A stretch of 64,000 nucleotides of DNA from Ideonella sp. Its GTDB lineage: Bacteria > Pseudomonadota > Gammaproteobacteria > Burkholderiales > Burkholderiaceae_C. Location of the stretch: NCBI GenBank assembly GCA_016721465.1, contig JADKIA010000028.1:785367-849366 (forward strand). Reading direction: 5' to 3'. The stretch's first letter is position 1, and each line of letters begins with the position of its first letter. This document shows, piece by piece, positions 8,627-17,240 of this stretch. The notes below the pieces were generated by a model that was not told the origin of the DNA, searched no databases, and saw only the letters and a program-made list of their open reading frames with translations. The position numbers and the translations under genes are program-made.

Positions 8627-9187
8627 ATGAAACTCACGCATGCACTTTGCGCCTTGGCGCTGGGCCTGACTGTGCAACTGCCAGCCTGGGCGCAAAAGGT
8701 GCGCCTGAACACGAGCCAAGGCGACATCGTCGTGCAGCTCGATGCCGAGAAGGCGCCAAAAACGGTCGCCAACTTTGTTCAATATGTGAAGGCCGGACAC
8801 TACGCAGGCACCGTGTTCCATCGTGTGATCGATGGATTCATGATCCAGGGCGGCGGCATGACGGCCGATATGGCGGAGAAGCCGACCAAGCCGCCGATCC
8901 CGCTGGAGTCGCGCAACGGTCTGAGCAACCAGAAAGGCACGATCGCCATGGCGCGAACCATGGTGCCGGATTCGGCCACCGCGCAGTTCTTCATCAACGT
9001 GAATGACAACGTGCGCCTGGATGCCAGCAATGCACCGGACGGCAACGGCTACGCGGTCTTTGGCCGCGTGGTCGAGGGCATGGACGTCGTCGAAAAGATC
9101 AAGACCGTGCCCACTGGCAGCAGGAACGGCCATCAAAACGTCCCGACGCAACCCATCGTCATCAAGAAAGCCACCCTGGAGAACTGA
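8627..9187 (+). CDS. ppiA: Periplasmic peptidyl-prolyl cis-trans isomerase (cyclophilin)
   Basis: A 186-residue cyclophilin that speeds proline isomerisation during folding of exported proteins. A Sec signal peptide (about residues 1-22, ending LPAWA-QK) marks it as periplasmic. The cyclophilin core shows the active-site stretch VFHRVIDGFMIQGGGMT, then RTMVPDSATAQFFINVNDN. A ribosome binding site GGAG precedes the ATG. It is followed one base later by the cytosolic paralogue, a tandem duplication seen in many proteobacteria. Confidence 0.94.
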   Translation: MKLTHALCALALGLTVQLPAWAQKVRLNTSQGDIVVQLDAEKAPKTVANFVQYVKAGHYAGTVFHRVIDGFMIQGGGMTADMAEKPTKPPIPLESRNGLSNQKGTIAMARTMVPDSATAQFFINVNDNVRLDASNAPDGNGYAVFGRVVEGMDVVEKIKTVPTGSRNGHQNVPTQPIVIKKATLEN

Positions 9188-9188
9188 C

Positions 9189-9692
9189 ATGACCAAGACC
9201 GTTGAAATGACCACCTCGGCCGGCACGCTGCGCATTGAACTGGACGATGCCAAGGCACCAGCCACCGTCGAGAACTTCCTCGCGTACGTTCGCTCAGGTC
9301 ACTACGATGGCACGGTGTTCCACCGCGTCATCAAGGGTTTCATGATCCAGGGCGGTGGCTTCACGCCCGACATGCAGCAGAAGCCAACCCTGGCCGCCAT
9401 TGCCAACGAGGCCAACAACGGGCTGAAGAACATGAAGTACACGCTGGCCATGGCACGCACCAATGCGCCCCACTCGGCCACCGCCCAGTTCTTCATCAAC
9501 GCCACCGACAATGACTTTCTCAACTTCCGCAGCGAAAGCCCACAAGGGTGGGGCTATGCGGTCTTTGGCAAGGTGGTCCAGGGCACCGAAGTGGCGGATC
9601 AGATCGAGAAGGTCGCGACCGGACGAAAAGGTGGCCACGACGACGTTCCCAATGAACATGTGGTGATCTTGAAGGCCGTGGAAGTCGCCTGA
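9189..9692 (+). CDS. ppiB: Cytosolic peptidyl-prolyl cis-trans isomerase (cyclophilin)
   Basis: A 167-residue cyclophilin without a signal peptide, starting MTKTVEMTTSAGTLRIELDD. The catalytic segment VFHRVIKGFMIQGGGFT and the NAPHSATAQFFINATDND stretch are intact. It is the cytosolic counterpart of the preceding ppiA, starting one base after that stop. The next gene, lpxH, starts five bases after its end, so all are likely in one transcript. Confidence 0.95.
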   Translation: MTKTVEMTTSAGTLRIELDDAKAPATVENFLAYVRSGHYDGTVFHRVIKGFMIQGGGFTPDMQQKPTLAAIANEANNGLKNMKYTLAMARTNAPHSATAQFFINATDNDFLNFRSESPQGWGYAVFGKVVQGTEVADQIEKVATGRKGGHDDVPNEHVVILKAVEVA

Positions 9693-9697
9693 GCGTC

Positions 9698-10462
9698 GTG
9701 AACATCGGGCACTGGCGAGCGGATGCGGCTTGGCATCGCATCGACTTGCTCTCCGACGTCCACCTGCATGCAGGTGCACCTGGCACCTTCGAGGCATGGA
9801 AGCGGCATTTGCTGCGCACGCCGGCCGATGCCGTCTTGATCCTTGGAGACCTGTTCGAGGTCTGGGTGGGCGATGACGCTCGGGACGACGGCTTCGAACG
9901 AGCGTGCACCGATGTGCTGCGCAGTGTCGGTCGCAAGAAGGCCTTGGGTTTCATGGCAGGAAACCGCGACTTCCTGCTGGGCACGGCCATGCGGCGAGAA
10001 ACTGGCCTGCGCGAGTTGCCGGACCCGACCTTGGCGCAGGCCTTTGGGCAGTGCCTGCTGCTGAGCCACGGCGACGCCTTGTGCCTGGCCGACGCGGCCT
10101 ACCAGCGGTTTCGGGCAGAGGTACGTACCACGGCTTGGCAAACGGCCTTCCTTGCATTGCCCTTGGAAGAGCGCAGGCATCGCGCGCGTGCCATGCGGGA
10201 TGCCAGCGTGCAGCATCAAGCGGGCATGGCTCCCGACGAGTGTGCAGACGCAGACGCGGCGCTGGCCCGTGCGTGGCTGGCGGAGGCGCGCGCCGATCAT
10301 CTGGTGCATGGACACACCCATCGCCCTGCCACGCATCCAATGCCGGGTGGGCGAACGCGATGGGTATTGGGCGACTGGAATTTTGACACCCTGCCACATC
10401 GGGCTCGAATGCTGGTCTGGACTGTCAAGGGCTTGCAAGACATTGACCTGGCTGCACCGTGA
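9698..10462 (+). CDS. lpxH: UDP-2,3-diacylglucosamine diphosphatase
   Basis: A 254-residue calcineurin-like metallophosphoesterase that hydrolyses UDP-2,3-diacylglucosamine to lipid X and UMP in lipid A synthesis. The metal ligands are visible in order: SDVHL (19-23), GDLFE (50-54), GNRDF (88-92), SHGD (123-126) and HGHTHRP (204-210). The start is a GTG five bases after ppiB. Its last bases overlap the GTG of the next gene by four. Pairing of ppiB and lpxH is frequent in proteobacteria, including E. coli. Confidence 0.95.
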   Translation: MNIGHWRADAAWHRIDLLSDVHLHAGAPGTFEAWKRHLLRTPADAVLILGDLFEVWVGDDARDDGFERACTDVLRSVGRKKALGFMAGNRDFLLGTAMRRETGLRELPDPTLAQAFGQCLLLSHGDALCLADAAYQRFRAEVRTTAWQTAFLALPLEERRHRARAMRDASVQHQAGMAPDECADADAALARAWLAEARADHLVHGHTHRPATHPMPGGRTRWVLGDWNFDTLPHRARMLVWTVKGLQDIDLAAP

Positions 10463-11235
10463 AGGCCCTGATCAATCGACTGCGACTGCACAAGGAAACC
10501 CGCAGCCTGGCTCGCCGGGCGATACCCGATGAATTGTGGGCATTGACGTTGGCGCGCCTGCCCTTTGTGGGCCGCCTGCCGGATGTCGACTTGCTGGCGC
10601 TGCGGCGTCTGGCCTCGCTGTTCCTCGACAAAAAGGAATTCTCGGGCGGCGGCGGCCTGGTGGTCACCGACGAAATGGCCGTCTGCATTGCGGTACAGGC
10701 ATGCCTTCCGGTGCTGCGGTTTGGTTTGAAACCCTACGAGGGCTTTGTCGGCATTGTGGTGCACCCCGACGAGGTCGTTGCGCGACGCAGCCACACCGAT
10801 GACGATGGCGTCGTGCACGAATATGACGAGGTGCTCGCCGGTGAAGCCATGGACGGCGGGCCCATCATGCTGTCCTGGCGCGACGTGGCCGAGGCCGGCT
10901 TCAGCGCGGATTGGGGCTACAACGTGGTCATCCATGAGTTCGCCCATGTGCTGGACATGGGCGATGGTGCCGCCGACGGTATCCCAGCCTTACCGGACGC
11001 GAAGGCCCGTGCAGCCTGGCAGGACGTCATGCAGCCGGAGTTTGAACGGCACCGTCAGGCCGTGGATTCCGATGTCGCGACCTTGTTGGATCCCTACGGT
11101 GCAATTTCCATCAGCGAGTTCTTCGCGGTGGCCAGCGAGTGTTTCTTCGTCACGCCCCATGAGATGCGTGCCGAACATCCAGCGCTTTACTGGATGCTGG
11201 CACGCTATTTCAAGCAGGACCCCTCAGGCGCCTGA
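10459..11235 (+). CDS. M90 family zinc metallopeptidase (MtfA-like)
   Basis: A 258-residue member of the MtfA/DgsA-anti-repressor family. The zinc motif HEFAH is at residues 159-163, within VVIHEFAHVLDMGDG, and a downstream glutamate in ISEFFAVASECFF can supply the third ligand. In E. coli MtfA binds the glucose regulator Mlc and has peptidase activity; no Mlc or PTS gene is nearby, so the target here is unknown. GTG start overlapping lpxH by four bases. It converges on clpA. A 14-base palindrome (11,243-11,256) between the two genes might help end transcription, but there is no T-run. Confidence 0.88.
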   Translation: MKALINRLRLHKETRSLARRAIPDELWALTLARLPFVGRLPDVDLLALRRLASLFLDKKEFSGGGGLVVTDEMAVCIAVQACLPVLRFGLKPYEGFVGIVVHPDEVVARRSHTDDDGVVHEYDEVLAGEAMDGGPIMLSWRDVAEAGFSADWGYNVVIHEFAHVLDMGDGAADGIPALPDAKARAAWQDVMQPEFERHRQAVDSDVATLLDPYGAISISEFFAVASECFFVTPHEMRAEHPALYWMLARYFKQDPSGA

Positions 11236-11269
11236 CCAGCGAGCGCGGCGCCGCGCCGCGGAGACCGCC

Positions 11270-13570
11270 TCAGGCGGGCGTCGGCTCGGCGCGGGTCTTG
11301 TCGTTCTTCTTGGGCGGCTGGATCTCCAGCTGCACTTCGCCCTTGTCGTCGACGTCAACGGTCAGGCGTCCGCCATCGACCAAGCGGCCAAAGAGCAACT
11401 CATCAGCCAGCGCGCGTCGAATGGTGTCCTGAATCAGACGTTGCATCGGCCGTGCACCCATCAGCGGATCGAAGCCTGCCTTGGCCAGGTGCTTGCGCAG
11501 GGTGTCCGTGAAAGTGACTTCCACCTTCTTCTCGGCCAACTGCCCTTCCAGTTGAAGCAGGAACTTATCCACCACTCGCAAGATGACGTCTTCGTTGAGC
11601 GCCCCGAAGTTCACGATGGCATCCAGCCGATTTCGGAACTCCGGCGTGAACAGGCGCTTGATGTCCGCCATCTCGTCGCCGCGCTCGCGCAGGGTCGTGA
11701 AGCCGATGGTCGACTTGTTCATCGTCTCGGCCCCTGCATTTGTCGTCATGACGATGATGACATTGCGGAAGTCGGCCTTGCGGCCGTTGTTGTCGGTCAG
11801 CGTGCCATGGTCCATCACCTGCAGCAGCACATTGAAGACATCGGGATGGGCCTTCTCGATTTCGTCCATCAGCAGCACGCAGTGCGGCTTTTTCGTGATG
11901 GCCTCGGTCAACAGCCCGCCTTGGTCGAATCCCACGTAGCCGGGCGGCGCGCCAATGAGCCGGCTGACCGCATGGCGCTCCATGTACTCGGACATGTCAA
12001 AACGGATCAGATCAATCCCCAGGATGTAGGCCAGTTGCTTGGCCACCTCGGTCTTGCCCACCCCAGTCGGCCCGCTGAACAGGAACGCGCCGATTGGCTT
12101 GTCGGGCTTGCCCAAGCCGGATCGAGCCATCTTGATCGAGGCGGACAGCGCATTGATGGCCGCATCCTGGCCAAACACCACACTCTTCAAGTCACGATCC
12201 AGGCTCTTGAGCTTGCTTCGATCATCGCTGGAGACCGAGGCGGGAGGGATGCGCGCAATCTTCGCAACGATGTCTTCGACTTCGGCTCGGGTGATGGTTT
12301 TCTTCTGCTTGCTCTTGGGCAGGATGCGCTGCGCAGCCCCGGCCTCATCGATGACATCAATGGCCTTGTCCGGCAGGTGTCGATCGTTGATGTACTTTGC
12401 CGATAGCTCAGCTGCAGCCTGCAGGGCACCCAATGCATATTTGACGTTGTGGTGGTCCTCGAAGCGCGACTTCAAACCCTTCAGGATTTCGATGGTCTGC
12501 TCGACAGATGGCTCCACAACATCCACCTTCTGGAAGCGGCGCGACAGCGCTGCGTCCTTTTCAAAGATGCCGCGGTATTCAGTGAACGTCGTTGCACCGA
12601 TGCACTTCATGGCGCCGTTGGACAGCGCAGGCTTCAGCAGGTTGCTCGCATCCAGCGTGCCGCCCGATGCTGCGCCTGCACCAATCAGCGTATGAATCTC
12701 GTCAACGAACAGGATCGCGTTGGGTTGATCCTTCAGTTGCTTGAGTACACCCTTCAGCCGCTGCTCGAAGTCGCCGCGGTACTTCGTGCCGGCCAGCAGG
12801 GCGCCCATGTCCAGCGCGTAGACGGTCGATTGCGCCAGCACATCTGGTACATCGTTCTGCGTGATGCGCCAAGCCAGGCCTTCTGCGATGGCGGTCTTGC
12901 CGACGCCTGCCTCTCCGACGAGCAAGGGATTGTTCTTGCGCCGGCGACAGAGCACCTGGATGACCCGCTCGACTTCAGCTTCTCGGCCGATCAGCGGATC
13001 GATCTTGCCGTCGCGCGCCAATTGATTGAGGTTCGAAGTGAATTGATCCAGCGGCGAGCCCTTGGCGTCGGTGGCCTCTTCCTTTTCTGCCTCCGCACTG
13101 CCTTCGCTCGGCTTGGCTGGCTCCTGAGGCTCACTCTTCTTGATGCCGTGCGCAATGAAATTCACGACGTCCAGACGCGTCACGCCCTGCTGATGCAGGT
13201 AGTAGACCGCGTGTGAATCCTTCTCGCCGAAGATCGCCACCAGCACATTGGCGCCAGTCACTTCCTTCTTGCCCGAACCTGTGGACTGCACGTGCATGAT
13301 GGCTCGCTGGATCACCCGCTGGAAGCCCAGCGTGGGTTGCGTGTCCACCTCTTCGGTGCCGCCCACCGTGGGCGTGTTTTCTTTGATGAATGTGGTGAGG
13401 CTCTTGCGCAGGTCATCGATGTTGGCCGCGCAGGCCTTGAGCACTTCAGCGGCCGACGGGTTGTCCAGCAACGCGAGCAACAAGTGCTCCACGGTAATGA
13501 ACTCGTGCCGCTGCTGGCGCGCCTCGACGAACGCCATGTGCAGGCTGACTTCCAGTTCTTGCGCAATCAT
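11270..13570 (-). CDS. clpA: ATP-dependent Clp protease ATP-binding subunit
   Basis: A 766-residue AAA+ unfoldase that feeds proteins to ClpP. The start MIAQELEVSLHMAFVEARQ is the conserved ClpA N-terminus; an in-frame ATG 34 codons upstream has no family support. An N-terminal Clp-N repeat domain is followed by two AAA+ modules with Walker A motifs GEAGVGKT and GPTGVGKTE, and an IGL/IGF loop for ClpP docking is expected in the second (TIGFTTLRERG). A charged linker rich in E, K and S lies near residue 150. The ATG overlaps the clpS stop, so the adaptor and unfoldase are translationally coupled. clpP is elsewhere. Confidence 0.97.
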   Translation of the reverse strand: MIAQELEVSLHMAFVEARQQRHEFITVEHLLLALLDNPSAAEVLKACAANIDDLRKSLTTFIKENTPTVGGTEEVDTQPTLGFQRVIQRAIMHVQSTGSGKKEVTGANVLVAIFGEKDSHAVYYLHQQGVTRLDVVNFIAHGIKKSEPQEPAKPSEGSAEAEKEEATDAKGSPLDQFTSNLNQLARDGKIDPLIGREAEVERVIQVLCRRRKNNPLLVGEAGVGKTAIAEGLAWRITQNDVPDVLAQSTVYALDMGALLAGTKYRGDFEQRLKGVLKQLKDQPNAILFVDEIHTLIGAGAASGGTLDASNLLKPALSNGAMKCIGATTFTEYRGIFEKDAALSRRFQKVDVVEPSVEQTIEILKGLKSRFEDHHNVKYALGALQAAAELSAKYINDRHLPDKAIDVIDEAGAAQRILPKSKQKKTITRAEVEDIVAKIARIPPASVSSDDRSKLKSLDRDLKSVVFGQDAAINALSASIKMARSGLGKPDKPIGAFLFSGPTGVGKTEVAKQLAYILGIDLIRFDMSEYMERHAVSRLIGAPPGYVGFDQGGLLTEAITKKPHCVLLMDEIEKAHPDVFNVLLQVMDHGTLTDNNGRKADFRNVIIVMTTNAGAETMNKSTIGFTTLRERGDEMADIKRLFTPEFRNRLDAIVNFGALNEDVILRVVDKFLLQLEGQLAEKKVEVTFTDTLRKHLAKAGFDPLMGARPMQRLIQDTIRRALADELLFGRLVDGGRLTVDVDDKGEVQLEIQPPKKNDKTRAEPTPA

Positions 13571-13923
13571 GCGGCCTCCATAATGCACTGTAGCGGATGT
13601 CCGTCGCGGCGTGCGGCCGCAAGGACAAGCTCCACTTTCGTGGCTGCGACATCCTTGGTGTAGACACCGCAAACACCACGTCCTTCATGGTGAATCTTCA
13701 ACATGATGTGGGTTGCCGTCTCCAAGTCACGCTTGAAATACTGCTGCAGGACCATCACGACGAATTCCATCGGGGTGTAGTCGTCGTTGAGTAGCACCAC
13801 CTGATACATCTGCGGTGGCTTAGTGCGCGCGGACTTGCGCTCCGCGACCACAGCGCCCGCATCATCTCGTCGCGGCTTTGCAGGCGGCGGCGGGGGCGGC
13901 GGGGGCGGATCTTCCTGGGGCAT
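13567..13923 (-). CDS. clpS: ATP-dependent Clp protease adapter protein
   Basis: A 118-residue ClpS adaptor that delivers N-degron substrates to ClpAP. The core reads YQVVLLNDDYTPMEFVVMVLQ, with the N-end residue pocket residues in NDDYTPMEFV, and HHEGRGVCGVYTKDVA further on. It has an unusual N-terminal extension with nine consecutive prolines (residues 6-14) followed by a basic stretch; such a run would stall ribosomes without EF-P. The N-terminal tail of ClpS is known to modulate ClpA, so the extension may matter. It overlaps clpA by four bases and is divergent from the cold-shock gene. Confidence 0.95.
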   Translation of the reverse strand: MPQEDPPPPPPPPPAKPRRDDAGAVVAERKSARTKPPQMYQVVLLNDDYTPMEFVVMVLQQYFKRDLETATHIMLKIHHEGRGVCGVYTKDVAATKVELVLAAARRDGHPLQCIMEAA

Positions 13924-14160
13924 GGATCATTCTATCGACTTGAGCCTGTAGGCCTCGCGAATCCTCGAATATGGGGGCGACATCCAGAATGCAAGCTCGA
14001 AAAAAGCCGGCCTTCGCCCAACCCGATGTCGCGCACGTTGGTCCATTGGTTGATTGTGGGGAAACCCCGACGCCACTTGGTCCAGATCTCCGTATTGACC
14101 CTGCGTCACACCCCGAAACAGAATTTTCCGACCTCGAAGTCGAGGATCTGGAGTAGTCAC

Positions 14161-14385
14161 ATGCAAGTCGGAACAGTCAAATGGTTCAATGATGCGAAGG
14201 GTTTTGGGTTCATTGAACCCGAGCAAGGAGGGCCGGACGTGTTTGCCCATTTCTCCGCCATCGAAATGGGCGGTTTCCGCACCTTGAAGCAAGGGGCGAA
14301 AGTCGCTTTTGAACTGGTCGTCGGTCCCAAGGGCAACTTGGCCCAGAGCATTCGCCAGTTGGTGCCCGAAGGGACCTCGGCCTGA
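14161..14385 (+). CDS. Cold-shock protein (CspA family)
   Basis: A 74-residue single cold-shock domain protein. RNA-binding motif 1 is KGFGFIEP, and motif 2 is DVFAHFSAIE (a FAHF variant of the usual VFVHF). It starts at the ATG at 14,161, where the family N-terminus MQVGTVKWFNDAKGFGF begins. Such proteins act as RNA chaperones that melt secondary structure. The 237 bases between clpS and this gene are divergent promoter space and can hold a long 5' leader, as is usual for cold-shock genes. A strong terminator follows at 14,415. Confidence 0.94.
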   Translation: MQVGTVKWFNDAKGFGFIEPEQGGPDVFAHFSAIEMGGFRTLKQGAKVAFELVVGPKGNLAQSIRQLVPEGTSA

Positions 14386-14414
14386 TCGACAACGGCGCCT
14401 CGCCTGACTGCCGA

Positions 14415-14445
14415 AGAGCCCGCACTGTGCGGGCTCTCGTCATTT
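14415..14445 (+). terminator. Rho-independent terminator after cold-shock gene
   Basis: A perfect ten-base-pair stem (14,415-14,424 with 14,428-14,437) around a three-base loop, followed by a weakly T-rich stretch CGTCATTTTC. It lies 30 bases after the stop codon of the cold-shock gene. Confidence 0.8.
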
Positions 14446-14668
14446 TCACGGCATGAACTTGGTACGGCATGGCAGGTGACGATGGCCAGCATGTGTCGCG
14501 ACAAGGCGCCATCGACCGTACGACCTTTGGCCAGTGGATCTGCAGGCCTGTGGTTAACCCTGTCTCCACTGTCGAATCCGCTGTCAACCGACTCGTCGCC
14601 ATGCGCGTTGCGGTTCAGCCTGCCGGAAATGAGCAGGCAATTCAACCCTTCAAATTAGGACATTTCCC

Positions 14669-14863
14669 ATGAACAAGCTCCTGGCCGCCCTGATCGCCAC
14701 CGTGTTCGCTACCGCTGGCGCCTTTGCCGCTGACAAGCCCGCTGCCGCTGCTTCGGCCGTCAAGGCCGCTGACAAGCCTGCGGCTTCCGCCAAGGCCGCG
14801 TCGGCTCCCGCCAAGACCGCCGACAAGCCCGCCGCTGCTGCCTCGGCCGCCGCCAAGAAGTGA
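14669..14863 (+). CDS. Small exported Ala/Lys-rich protein
   Basis: A 64-residue protein with a clear Sec signal peptide (MNKLLAALIATVFATAGAFA, cleavage near residue 20). The mature part is only A, K, P, S, D, V and T, built from imperfect repeats of ADKPAAAASA / AKAASAPAK. It has its own terminator and an upstream region of about 280 bases, so it looks like a single, possibly highly expressed, gene. Similar low-complexity exported peptides are common in Burkholderiales with no known role. It resembles acid-shock or histone-tail-like composition, but I would not assign either function. Confidence 0.7.
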   Translation: MNKLLAALIATVFATAGAFAADKPAAAASAVKAADKPAASAKAASAPAKTADKPAAAASAAAKK

Positions 14864-14903
14864 CTTGAAGCACGACGGCCATCCGCGGCCGTCTGCCCTC
14901 CGA

Positions 14904-14930
14904 AGCCCGACTCCGGTCGGGCTTTGTTCA
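14904..14930 (+). terminator. Rho-independent terminator after small exported protein
   Basis: An eight-base stem (AGCCCGAC, 14,904-14,911, with GTCGGGCT, 14,916-14,923) and a four-base loop, followed by TTGTTCATTC. It starts about 40 bases after the stop codon. Confidence 0.8.
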
Positions 14931-14975
14931 TTCTGGGGTGCTGACTTGCGTGGTGGGCGTCGGTCGCGGCCTCGG

Positions 14976-15659
14976 TCAGTTGGTGCACCAAGCCCAGACC
15001 CGCATCCACAATCCATGGCCCAGGGCCCAAGCTGACGCGCCCGACAAGGCCAACCCGCCGATGCGCACCATCCAACGGGACAACGTCTGCGAGCTCGATC
15101 CACCGGCCACGCGCATCCAGACCGCCTGACCCGTCAATAAGCCAGCTGCCGATGTGCTGGCAAACGCCACCATCGTCATCGCACCGGTCACTGGCCGATT
15201 GGCCAATGCAGACACGAGCAGTGCGGACTGCAGCAAGCCGCAGGGCCAAGCTACCCAAGCGATGCCCAAAGCCGCGCTCCGGCCAGGGCCCGCGATGCGC
15301 TGCCAACCATCATTGGTCAACGATGGTCCGCGACTGCGTCCCAGACGCTCCATCCAATCCGGCTGGCGGCCCTTCCAGAGCAAGTAGAAACCCAGACCCA
15401 ATGCCGCAACGTGCAACAAGGTCCAGATCGGCCGAAACACAGAAGTTGCCTGGCCGAGCGATGCGAGCGTGCCAACGCTGGCCGCAGCGATGCCACCCGC
15501 AACACCATAGGACAGGATCCGACCGATGTGAAACGCGAGCAACCGTGCGCCGCCGTGTCCGCCAGTGGCGGCGGCACAAGCGGCGCCGCACATGGCCAAG
15601 CAATGTGGCGTGCCGGCCAACCCCATCAGTGCTGCGCTGAGGATCAGCGCAAGGTCCAC
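14976..15659 (-). CDS. TauE/SafE (DsbD_2-like) membrane protein
   Basis: A 227-residue membrane protein with about six hydrophobic helices. The first part, GLAGTPHCLAMCGAACAA, has the two-cysteine signature seen in the UreH/DsbD_2-type transporter proteins usually annotated as sulfite exporter TauE/SafE family. Members are often found beside cbb3 oxidase genes and may move metal or thiol compounds for oxidase assembly; this is a context argument, not proof. It starts ten bases after the hemN stop on the same strand, so the two are co-transcribed from the hemN/fnr intergenic region. Confidence 0.82.
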   Translation of the reverse strand: MDLALILSAALMGLAGTPHCLAMCGAACAAATGGHGGARLLAFHIGRILSYGVAGGIAAASVGTLASLGQATSVFRPIWTLLHVAALGLGFYLLWKGRQPDWMERLGRSRGPSLTNDGWQRIAGPGRSAALGIAWVAWPCGLLQSALLVSALANRPVTGAMTMVAFASTSAAGLLTGQAVWMRVAGGSSSQTLSRWMVRIGGLALSGASAWALGHGLWMRVWAWCTN

Positions 15660-15669
15660 TGCCGTCGCC

Positions 15670-17127
15670 TCAAATGATGCGCGAGAAGCGCTCGCGAACC
15701 TGATCGGCCCTCAGATGCTTGTCGAACACCATGGCCACAGCACGCACGAAGTACCAACCGATGGCGGTCACTTGAACGGCCGCTTCGCTGACTTCGACCA
15801 ATCCCATTTGCTCCAATTCAGTCAAGGCCTCGAACTCGGCTCTGAAGTACTCCCGCATCTTGACCAGGTGGGCCACTTCGACACTCTCGAACTCCAGCCG
15901 GCCCTGGCACATCAATGCCATGATCACCGCGCGACGAACCAGGTCGTCGCGGGTCAAGGACAAGCCCCGCACGACAGGGAAATGGCCCTGACGAACGGCG
16001 TCGTAGTACTCGTCGAGGGTCTTGGCGTTCTGGCTGTAGGTCGGCCCCATCCGCCCAATGGCAGACACACCCAGACCGATGAGATCGCAATCGGCATGGG
16101 TGCTGTAGCCCTGGAAGTTGCGATGCAAGCGCCCTTGCCGTTTCGCGACCGACAGTGAGTCGCCTGGCAGCGCGAAATGGTCCATGCCAATGTAGGTGTA
16201 GCCGTGCCCGATGAAGCCGCCAATACCCTGGCCCAGCATCTTCACCCGCCAATCGGGTGGCGGCAGCTGGTCGGCACTTATCCGGCGTTGCGGCTTGAAG
16301 CGCTGGGGCAGGTGCGCGTACGAATACAGCGCGATGCGATCAGGTCGAAGTGCTGCCACCTGGGCCACCGTTCGGGCGAACGAGTCGGGCGACTGCAGCG
16401 GCAGGCCATAGATCAGATCGACATTGATCGATTCAAAGCCGATGTCACGCGCCGACAACATCAGGTCGCGCACCGAATCATGGGGCTGAATACGGTGCAC
16501 GGCCTTCTGCACGTCGGGATCGAAGTCCTGCACTCCAAAACTCAGGCGATTGAAGCCCAGGTCGGCCAGCACCTTCAGCCGCTCTGGAGACGCTGTGCGA
16601 GGATCGACCTCGATGGATATCTCAGCCCCCGGGCTCAACTTGAACGCCGTCTTCAAGTCATCCATCAGCCGCGCCAGCTCGCTGTCCGACAAGAACGTGG
16701 GCGTGCCTCCGCCAAAGTGCAACTGCGATACCGACTGCTTCTGCCCCAGCAAAGCGGCATGCATCGCAATTTCCTTGGACAACACGTCCAGGTACTCTGC
16801 CGCGCGGTCATGGTGTTTGGTAATGACCTTGTTGCAAGCGCAGTAGTAGCAAACCGATTCACAGAACGGAATGTGCACATAGATCGACAACGGCGGAGTG
16901 CCACCAACCAGCGCGCCACTGGCGCGCTGCTCAAGCGCCCGCGCATACTCGGCCGGACCAAAAGCCTCTATGAAGCGGTCAGCGGTTGGATAGGATGTGT
17001 AGCGTGGACCAGGCCGATCCAATCGCCGCAACATCTCCTCCGTCAACACGGGCACTTCGTCTTCAGGGCGCTTAAACATGCCCAGGACTGTGCCAAAGCC
17101 AGGCGTCTTTCGCTTGACTTGGCTCAA
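15670..17127 (-). CDS. hemN: Oxygen-independent coproporphyrinogen III oxidase
   Basis: A 485-residue radical SAM enzyme that decarboxylates coproporphyrinogen III to protoporphyrinogen IX without oxygen, for haem synthesis under low oxygen. The 4Fe-4S cluster motif CxxxCxxCxC is at C89, C93, C96 and C98 (FCESVCYYCACNK), followed by LHFGGGTPTFL. A C-terminal HemN domain is present. The true start could be the internal Met at residue 17 (MFKRPEDE), as the first 16 residues are not typical. It is divergent from fnr across a near-perfect FNR box and needed to supply haem for the cbb3 oxidase next door. Confidence 0.95.
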   Translation of the reverse strand: MSQVKRKTPGFGTVLGMFKRPEDEVPVLTEEMLRRLDRPGPRYTSYPTADRFIEAFGPAEYARALEQRASGALVGGTPPLSIYVHIPFCESVCYYCACNKVITKHHDRAAEYLDVLSKEIAMHAALLGQKQSVSQLHFGGGTPTFLSDSELARLMDDLKTAFKLSPGAEISIEVDPRTASPERLKVLADLGFNRLSFGVQDFDPDVQKAVHRIQPHDSVRDLMLSARDIGFESINVDLIYGLPLQSPDSFARTVAQVAALRPDRIALYSYAHLPQRFKPQRRISADQLPPPDWRVKMLGQGIGGFIGHGYTYIGMDHFALPGDSLSVAKRQGRLHRNFQGYSTHADCDLIGLGVSAIGRMGPTYSQNAKTLDEYYDAVRQGHFPVVRGLSLTRDDLVRRAVIMALMCQGRLEFESVEVAHLVKMREYFRAEFEALTELEQMGLVEVSEAAVQVTAIGWYFVRAVAMVFDKHLRADQVRERFSRII

Positions 17128-17193
17128 GGTCAGGCGGCAATGTACTCAGAGGAATCCCTCCATTCAAATGGGCGATCGGCCTGGCCGTCAGAT

Positions 17194-17207
17194 TTGATCG
17201 CGATCAT
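17194..17207. promoter_or_regulatory. FNR box between hemN and fnr
   Basis: TTGATCGCGATCAT matches the FNR consensus TTGAT-N4-ATCAA at nine of ten defined positions. It lies 34 bases before the fnr ATG at 17,241 and about 67 bases before the annotated hemN start on the other strand. That fits autoregulation of fnr and anaerobic control of hemN from one site. Confidence 0.75.
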
Positions 17208-17240
17208 GTTTTACGCTCAACAGCCTCCAAGGACGAGATA

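Noticed and set aside
14026..14160. Upstream extension of the cold-shock protein
   Set aside because: The 45 added residues are not found in CspA proteins, and the ATG at 14,161 matches the family start.
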